Source: CAYVFC01 sp964450715 | GTDB lineage: Bacteria > Myxococcota_A > Polyangia > Polyangiales > JAFGIB01 | Assembly: GCA_964450715.1 (NCBI GenBank) | Contig: CAYVFC010000211.1 | Span: 1 to 9,784, forward strand | Direction: 5' to 3' | Length of the DNA: 9,784 nucleotides | Part shown: piece by piece, positions 6,657-9,784 of the stretch | Layout: each line of letters opens with the position of its first letter | Numbering within the stretch: position 1 is the first letter of the stretch | Translations under genes and position numbers: made by a program | Notes under the pieces: generated by a model | What the model was told of the DNA's origin: nothing | What the model saw: only the letters and a program-made list of their open reading frames with translations | The model's database searches: none

Positions 6657-6659
6657 TTA

Positions 6660-6960
6660 TCACCAATCCTTTCGTTCAGTCTGATCGCTCCTGAGGCGCG
6701 CCCTTTTGCCGTGGCGGTCCAGGGCTAGGCGAATCAAGCGACCGATGAGTTGATGGGTATCGTACAAACGTGGCGTCCGATTCTTAAGCTTGGCACGTAG
6801 TACCGGCGTTGAGCGGGGCATTTCTGGCGATTGCCGCGACGGCGGCGGCTTTCCCGCAAACGGTCGAGGCGGGTGAGATGGGGTGGTGTCCCTTCCGTCG
6901 TCAGGATACAGAACTGATGAAGTTGAGAAAAACCCCCGAAAACGAGAAAGAGGACACCGC
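6660..6960 (-). pseudogene. C-terminal remains of an unrecognised gene upstream of the sensor gene
   Basis: A minus-strand frame ends KNRTPRLYDTHQLIGRLIRL ... RSDQTERKDW with TGA at 6660-6662, only 3 nt before the sensor ATG at 6656. The sensor's ribosome binding site lies within it. Such spacing is typical of operon partners with coupled translation. I do not recognise the sequence. The frame stays open up to 7169, but beyond ~6970 it is antisense to an IS110 relic, so the true 5' end has probably been replaced. The stretch nearest 6960 is Pro/Arg-rich and may not be genuine coding. Confidence 0.35.
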
Positions 6961-6971
6961 CGATGCCATAG

Positions 6972-7262
6972 TACATAGGGTTGGATTCGCACGCAACCAG
7001 CAGCACCTTCGGCGTGATCGACCAGAAGGGGAAGCGGCTGAAACACGAGGTCGTCGAGACCAGCGCTCGCTATCTCATCGATTTTGTCACCACATACGAC
7101 ACCGCGCAGCGAGAGCAATAGCTGCATATGCTTCCCGAGCAGTACCGCGGCGCAGCGGAGCTTCTGCACGCCGAGCTAGACGCCGTGTCCGAGGTGAAGC
7201 AGCAGGCGGAGAAACGTCTGATACAGGAGTCGCGCCGTCACGCTATCAGCCGGATTCTTCGT
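6972..7262 (+). pseudogene. IS110-family transposase relic, plus strand
   Basis: Read in one frame, it gives YIGLDSHATSSTFGVIDQKG, then HEVVETSARYLIDFV, the N-terminus of an IS110-type DEDD recombinase with the first catalytic Asp. At about 7090-7103 the sequence jumps to AQREQ-stop-LHMLPEQYRGAAELLHAELD ... ISRILRT, which matches a part of the protein about 140 residues further on in the minus-strand relic (REQWLNLLPVAYRSAAEV). The in-frame TAG occupies the place of that Trp. Homology stops at ~7262, directly after RILRT. The start codon is not preserved: TAG precedes TAC at 6972. This is a dead gene with an internal deletion, a nonsense codon and no C-terminal domain. Confidence 0.75.
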
Positions 7263-7306
7263 ACCCTTGCCGTGCCAGAAATACCCCTTATAGAAGGACA
7301 AAAAAA

Positions 7307-7791
7307 GCTTCTATCGAATGTACGGTCAAGAACGAATTTATCCGTCCACCGGACTATTTCCTCGTTTGACCGTACGGAGTCCGGCGAGGTTACGGGTCTT
7401 GGCGCTACCTCGCGAACGGCGAGGCGATGGGTCAAGGCTACCGCGCGGGGTGACGCGGCGGTCTTGAGATCCTCTCGAGCGATACGTCGCCCAGGGCTTT
7501 CGGGGGCTTCCTCGTAGTCATTGAAACCTCGATATGCTCCGTAAAAAATCGGGCACCATGCTTCTATCGGGGCCTCGGTCGGCCATGGTTTCGTCGGGTA
7601 CTCCGAGGGGGCATAACCTGGATATCGGGGCTTGAGAACGGAGTTACGCTCCTCGATTGAGGTGTCGGGAACCGAACTGCGGCCCAGCTTTATTTGAGGT
7701 GCTACCCCTCGAACCTTGCTCGACTCCGGGGCGGTTGCCTCCAACCTGAACGGCGCCGTACCGGTGAGTGCCTCACCGCAGAGACGAGCGT
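7307..7791. repeat. IS110-associated non-coding repeat, copy A
   Basis: It matches 8868-9372 in the same orientation. Homology starts at CTTCTATCGAATGT (7308) and can be followed, with gaps, to the stop codon of the minus-strand IS110 transposase (7792). Best-conserved blocks are the first ~160 nt (two hairpins) and ~70 nt at 7549-7620 (GGGCACCAT ... GAGGGGGCATAACCT). The middle differs in length (about 80 nt here, about 145 nt in copy B). The end motif CTTCTATCG recurs inside, at 7561. It starts right at the transposase stop and has no protein-coding content, so it is best read as the transposase-downstream end of an IS110-family element. Confidence 0.7.
7320..7467 (+). ncRNA. Candidate IS110 bridge-type RNA, copy A
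   Basis: Hairpin 1 pairs 7320-7329 with 7366-7375 (10 perfect bp, 36-nt loop; an inner ACGA/TCGT stem at 7332-7335 and 7362-7365). Hairpin 2 pairs 7432-7445 with 7454-7467 (14 bp including two G-T pairs and one A-C mismatch, 8-nt loop). Copy B keeps the same lengths with compensatory changes in hairpin 1. IS110-family recombinases use a structured RNA encoded in a non-coding end of the element; this region is in the right place. Wobble pairs slightly favour a plus-strand transcript, opposite to the adjacent minus-strand transposase, so the strand is uncertain. No promoter was identified. Confidence 0.45.
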
Positions 7792-8510
7792 TTATCTTTG
7801 GACGCGATACCTGTCCGGGTCGTATGCCTCCTTGTTCTTCCACATCGCCAGCACCGTGGCCGCGATACGGCGCGCCAGCGTCAGCCTGGCCATCGGGGGC
7901 TTGGTGCCCTCCCATTCCCGGTGCGGTCTGCAGAATGCGACTGATGGGATGCGGGTGAGATTCCTTCTTCAACAGCTTGGCCGCCTGCAGCTTCGCCCGA
8001 CAGCTCGCGTCGTACTGCTGGTACATCACCTCCGCCGCGGACCGATACGCCACCGGTAGTAGGTTCAACCACTGCTCGCGTTGCTCGGGCGCGTACAGGT
8101 CCCCATCCGCAGTCGGAACACCGCGAGAGCGGAACAGAGCCTTCAACCGGCACTGCACCCGAACGCTGTCCGAATTCATCTTGCCATACAGGTCGCTGTG
8201 AGCTCGTAGCTTGCTGAACTGACCCTTTTCCTTGAATACCGGCAACGCGTTGCCCAGCCTCAACATCTCCGCCGCCCGGAAGGCATCTCTGAAATCGTCC
8301 TTGCTGCCCTGGCTTTTCTGCACCACCCGGATCACCACCAGATCGTGCACGTGAGGCGATAGGATTTCGTACAGCCAAGAGCTTTGCCCTCCCTCCTCCA
8401 AGCACAGGCTCTTGCGTCCCGGTATGCTCTCGACGTACTCGACCAGCGCTGCGCCGTTGGTCTCGATTACCGCCTGTCCGGCCCTCTTGCCCCTCTCGTT
8501 GAGTGTGCGC
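7792..8510 (-). pseudogene. IS110-family transposase relic, minus strand
   Basis: The frame from ~8510 reads TLNERGKRAGQAVIETNGAA, then GRKSLCLEEGGQSSWLYEIL, then KDDFRDAFRAAEMLRLG, the DEDD (RuvC-like) domain of IS110 recombinases. It continues to REQWLNLLPVAYRSA and PISRILQTAPGMG. At ~7905 most of the C-terminal Tnp_20 domain is missing and the frame shifts. The natural ending, PMARLTLARRIAATVLAMWK ... YDPDRYRVQR, follows in another frame and stops at TAA 7792-7794. The first dozen or so residues, with the first catalytic Asp, are also missing. The long open frame that spans this region into both flanks is an artefact of that shift. The product would be inactive. Confidence 0.8.
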
Positions 8511-8766
8511 GCTCGATACGATCGAGGCTTACGTGCGAGATGGCGCTTTCCCCTCGGACCGAAGACAGGAATGCATAATCGACGAGAGAGGCAAGCCTTT
8601 CGTCTTCGAGCCGACCGAGACCGGCTTCGCGTACCGCCTAGCGGGCGGCTACGATTGGCCCGAGCGCATCGACTGGAAATACGATCTCCCGCGCGACGGG
8701 CAGAGGTTGAGCAAAGACGATGCCCAACGTCCGCTACTGCCCCGCTTGCCTCTTGAGCCCGAATAA
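8511..8766 (+). pseudogene. C-terminal part of an unrecognised protein
   Basis: A plus-strand frame encodes RQECIIDERGKPFVFEPTET, GFAYRLAGGYDWPERIDWKY, then DLPRDGQRLSKDDAQ and ends RLPLEPE, TAA at 8764-8766. The acidic/aromatic composition and codon use look genuinely coding, and the opposite strand here carries no transposase homology. A GTG at 8503 would give 87 residues, but it lies within the IS110 relic, so the true N-terminus was probably removed at the junction near 8510. I do not recognise the family. The stop codon directly abuts copy 2 of the 97-bp repeat. Confidence 0.4.
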
Positions 8767-8863
8767 CCGGGGTATACAGTAGCCTCCGGGTCAAGACCTC
8801 CCGCGGCGTCTTTACAGTCAGGGTGAAATATCGGTAGCGTAGTTGTCGGAGGGCGGGGTTAAT
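8767..8863. repeat. 97-bp dispersed repeat, copy 2
   Basis: It matches 2347-2444 in the same orientation. Both ends can be seen: it starts CCGGGGTA immediately after a stop codon and ends GGTTAAT five bases before repeat copy B. The AAGAC ... GTCTT stem is kept although the 10-nt loop differs. Confidence 0.85.
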
Positions 8864-8867
8864 GCCT

Positions 8868-9372
8868 CCTTCTATCGAATGTGCGATCAAGAACGAATTC
8901 CGGCATACACCGTGCAAAAATCGTTTTTGGTCGCACGGCGTCCGCTCGATGTCTTGGCGCTGCATCGCAAAGGGCGGGGCGCTGGGTCAAGGCGACCGCG
9001 CAAGATGACGCGGTGGTCTTGAGAGATCTTGTGGCGTTACCTTGAGGCAATACCCGGTCGGCATCCCCGTCGTCGTCGAAACGTTCGTGGCCTCCGCTAC
9101 GGTCTGCTGAACCTCTTGAGAAGAAACGCGCGTCTCCAAAACGGTTTTGTTCTTTGCCAGATAGCGGGCACCATCCTTCTATTAGGGCCTCCAGCGGCCA
9201 AGGTTTCCTTTGGTACTTCGAGGGGGCATAACCTATACAGTGGGACTTCGGCACGCGGCCGTGGCCCAAAACATTAACTGATACTTCCCCTCGAAACTCT
9301 TTCGACTCCGGTTGCTTTGCCGGTTGAGGGCACCGCGCGGTAGCGCCGAGCGCCTCGCCTGTCGCTAACGAG
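8868..9372. repeat. IS110-associated non-coding repeat, copy B
   Basis: This is the second copy of the region at 7307-7791, starting CCTTCTATCGAATGT. Its conserved blocks are 8868-9022 and about 9165-9234. The far end (ACGAG near 9370) corresponds to the position just before the transposase stop in copy A, but no transposase follows here. It therefore looks like the isolated end of a second, otherwise lost IS110-type element. Confidence 0.7.
8881..9022 (+). ncRNA. Candidate IS110 bridge-type RNA, copy B
   Basis: Hairpin 1 pairs 8881-8890 (GTGCGATCAA) with 8927-8936 (TTGGTCGCAC): 10 bp with one T-G wobble and a 36-nt loop, plus an inner ACGA/TCGT stem at 8893-8896 and 8921-8924. Hairpin 2 pairs 8987-9000 with 9009-9022: 14 bp with one G-T and one G-G, and an 8-nt loop. 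Relative to copy A, two hairpin 1 pairs change compensatorily (A-T to G-C at position 3, G-C to A-T at position 6). With no transposase attached, this copy is presumably silent. Confidence 0.4.
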
Positions 9373-9390
9373 ACTGAAGCCCGATAGAAC

Positions 9391-9432
9391 GGTGAGACCG
9401 GGGTGAAACCGGTGAAACCGGGGTCTGAAACC
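9391..9432. repeat. Short GTGAAACCGG tandem repeat
   Basis: Three to four imperfect units related to GGTGAAACCGG follow each other (GGTGAGACCGG, GGTGAAACC, GGTGAAACCGG, then a diverged TCTGAAACC). The array lies between repeat copy B and the promoter of the next gene. No function is apparent. Confidence 0.6.
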
Positions 9433-9504
9433 AAGGTCGGTGTTAAGAAGTAAACGCTCCGTGCCGCGGGGACCGGGCTTCCGGCAAGACCGGTTCGGAA
9501 GCGG

Positions 9505-9533
9505 CTTACAAACTATCCGCCATGGTGTATACT
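9505..9533 (+). promoter_or_regulatory. Predicted sigma70-type promoter of the right-edge lipoprotein
   Basis: CTTACA (9505-9510, four of six matches to TTGACA) and TATACT (9528-9533) are separated by exactly 17 bp. The predicted transcription start, about 9540, leaves almost no leader before the ATG at 9546. Confidence 0.5.
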
Positions 9534-9545
9534 CGTGCGTTGGGT

Positions 9546-9784
9546 ATGGGCTCCGGGCTGAAGTGCGAATTGCGGCTTGGATACCGCGGTTCTGGCGTCT
9601 TGTCAGGCGCGTCATCGCTGGCGTTTCCGCTCGCAGTTTTCGCCGTTCTCGCGGGCGGCTGCAGCGCCGAGTCGAGCGAGGGCGGCGCGCGCCCGTCGCC
9701 CGGCAGCGGCGGCGCCGTTTCCGGTGGGGCGGGGACCTCGGGCGGCGGGGCGACCGGCGGTGCCGGCGGAGCCGGGGGGAGCGG
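9546..9784 (+). CDS. Gly-rich lipoprotein, N-terminal part, runs off the window
   Basis: The frame from ATG 9546 gives a short basic leader (LKCELRLGYR), a hydrophobic segment (SLAFPLAVFAVLAGG) and a lipobox cysteine in LAGGC, then a Ser/Glu patch and a Gly/Ala/Thr/Ser-rich linker (SGGAVSGGAGTSGGGATGG) to the window end. The signal sequence and linker style match the lipoprotein gene at the left edge, though the linkers are not the same sequence. The start is uncertain: ATG 9546 has no ribosome binding site and lies just past the predicted transcription start, so the message would be nearly leaderless. TTG codons at 9570 or 9600 are alternatives, the latter giving a more usual signal peptide length. 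The functional domain lies outside the window. Confidence 0.75.
   Translation, partial: MGSGLKCELRLGYRGSGVLSGASSLAFPLAVFAVLAGGCSAESSEGGARPSPGSGGAVSGGAGTSGGGATGGAGGAGGS

Noticed and set aside
7238..8965. One 575-residue minus-strand protein
   Set aside because: Only the middle (~7910-8510) matches IS110; the N-terminal part reads repeat copy B, the 97-bp repeat and the opposite strand of another fragment, and the C-terminal part follows a frameshift into non-coding repeat A.
8859..9434. 191-residue minus-strand ORF with similarity to the end of the previous one
   Set aside because: The shared peptides (KPWP-x-EA-x-IE-x-WCP, FVLDRTFDR) arise because both read the same non-coding repeat, whose arms show base-pair covariation rather than coding constraint.

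Overview
The window looks like an accessory, transposon-scarred stretch of a high-GC Myxococcota-type (deltaproteobacterial) chromosome. The clues are Gly/Ser-rich lipoproteins with a cysteine-rich tail (1-886 and the right edge), a YD-repeat protein ending in Tyr-Asp-Cys-Trp, and a zinc-ribbon protein with an acidic low-complexity linker. The taxon is an inference from protein style only.

Left part (1-1300): a complete minus-strand lipoprotein gene, a gene-free stretch, then the 3' half of a tRNA-Phe(GAA) with no matching 5' half, followed by a strong terminator. The half-tRNA is the downstream arm of a 13-bp palindrome centred on the anticodon loop, as expected of a tyrosine-recombinase attachment junction.

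Middle part (1330-5600): a decayed YD-repeat gene and a 3'-truncated zinc-ribbon gene, both on the minus strand, are separated by a 97-bp repeat that recurs near 8.8 kb. Next come a possibly structured non-coding stretch, an IS21 left end with four internal repeats, the first half of istA, and the C-terminal end of an IS91-type transposase joined to the first ~52 codons of an H-NOX (haem NO/O2 sensor) gene. A ~70-bp degenerate repeat lies on both sides of the IS91/H-NOX segment.

Right part (5940-9784): one intact gene for a predicted sensory-domain protein sits 3 nt downstream of the remains of another ORF, suggesting a former operon. It is followed by two convergent, decayed IS110-family transposases and two same-orientation copies (A, 7307-7791; B, 8868-9372) of a ~490-nt non-coding region. 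Copy A begins exactly at the stop codon of the minus-strand IS110 relic, so the repeat looks like the transposase-downstream end of that element family. Both copies keep two hairpins of identical arm and loop length; the first shows two compensatory base-pair changes plus one wobble. This is the most interesting signal: a candidate IS110-type guide (bridge) RNA left in duplicate. The window closes with a promoter and the N-terminus of a second Gly-rich lipoprotein.

Very little here works as a system now. Probably functional genes are the two lipoproteins and the 238-residue sensor protein; nearly everything else is relic, scar or repeat.
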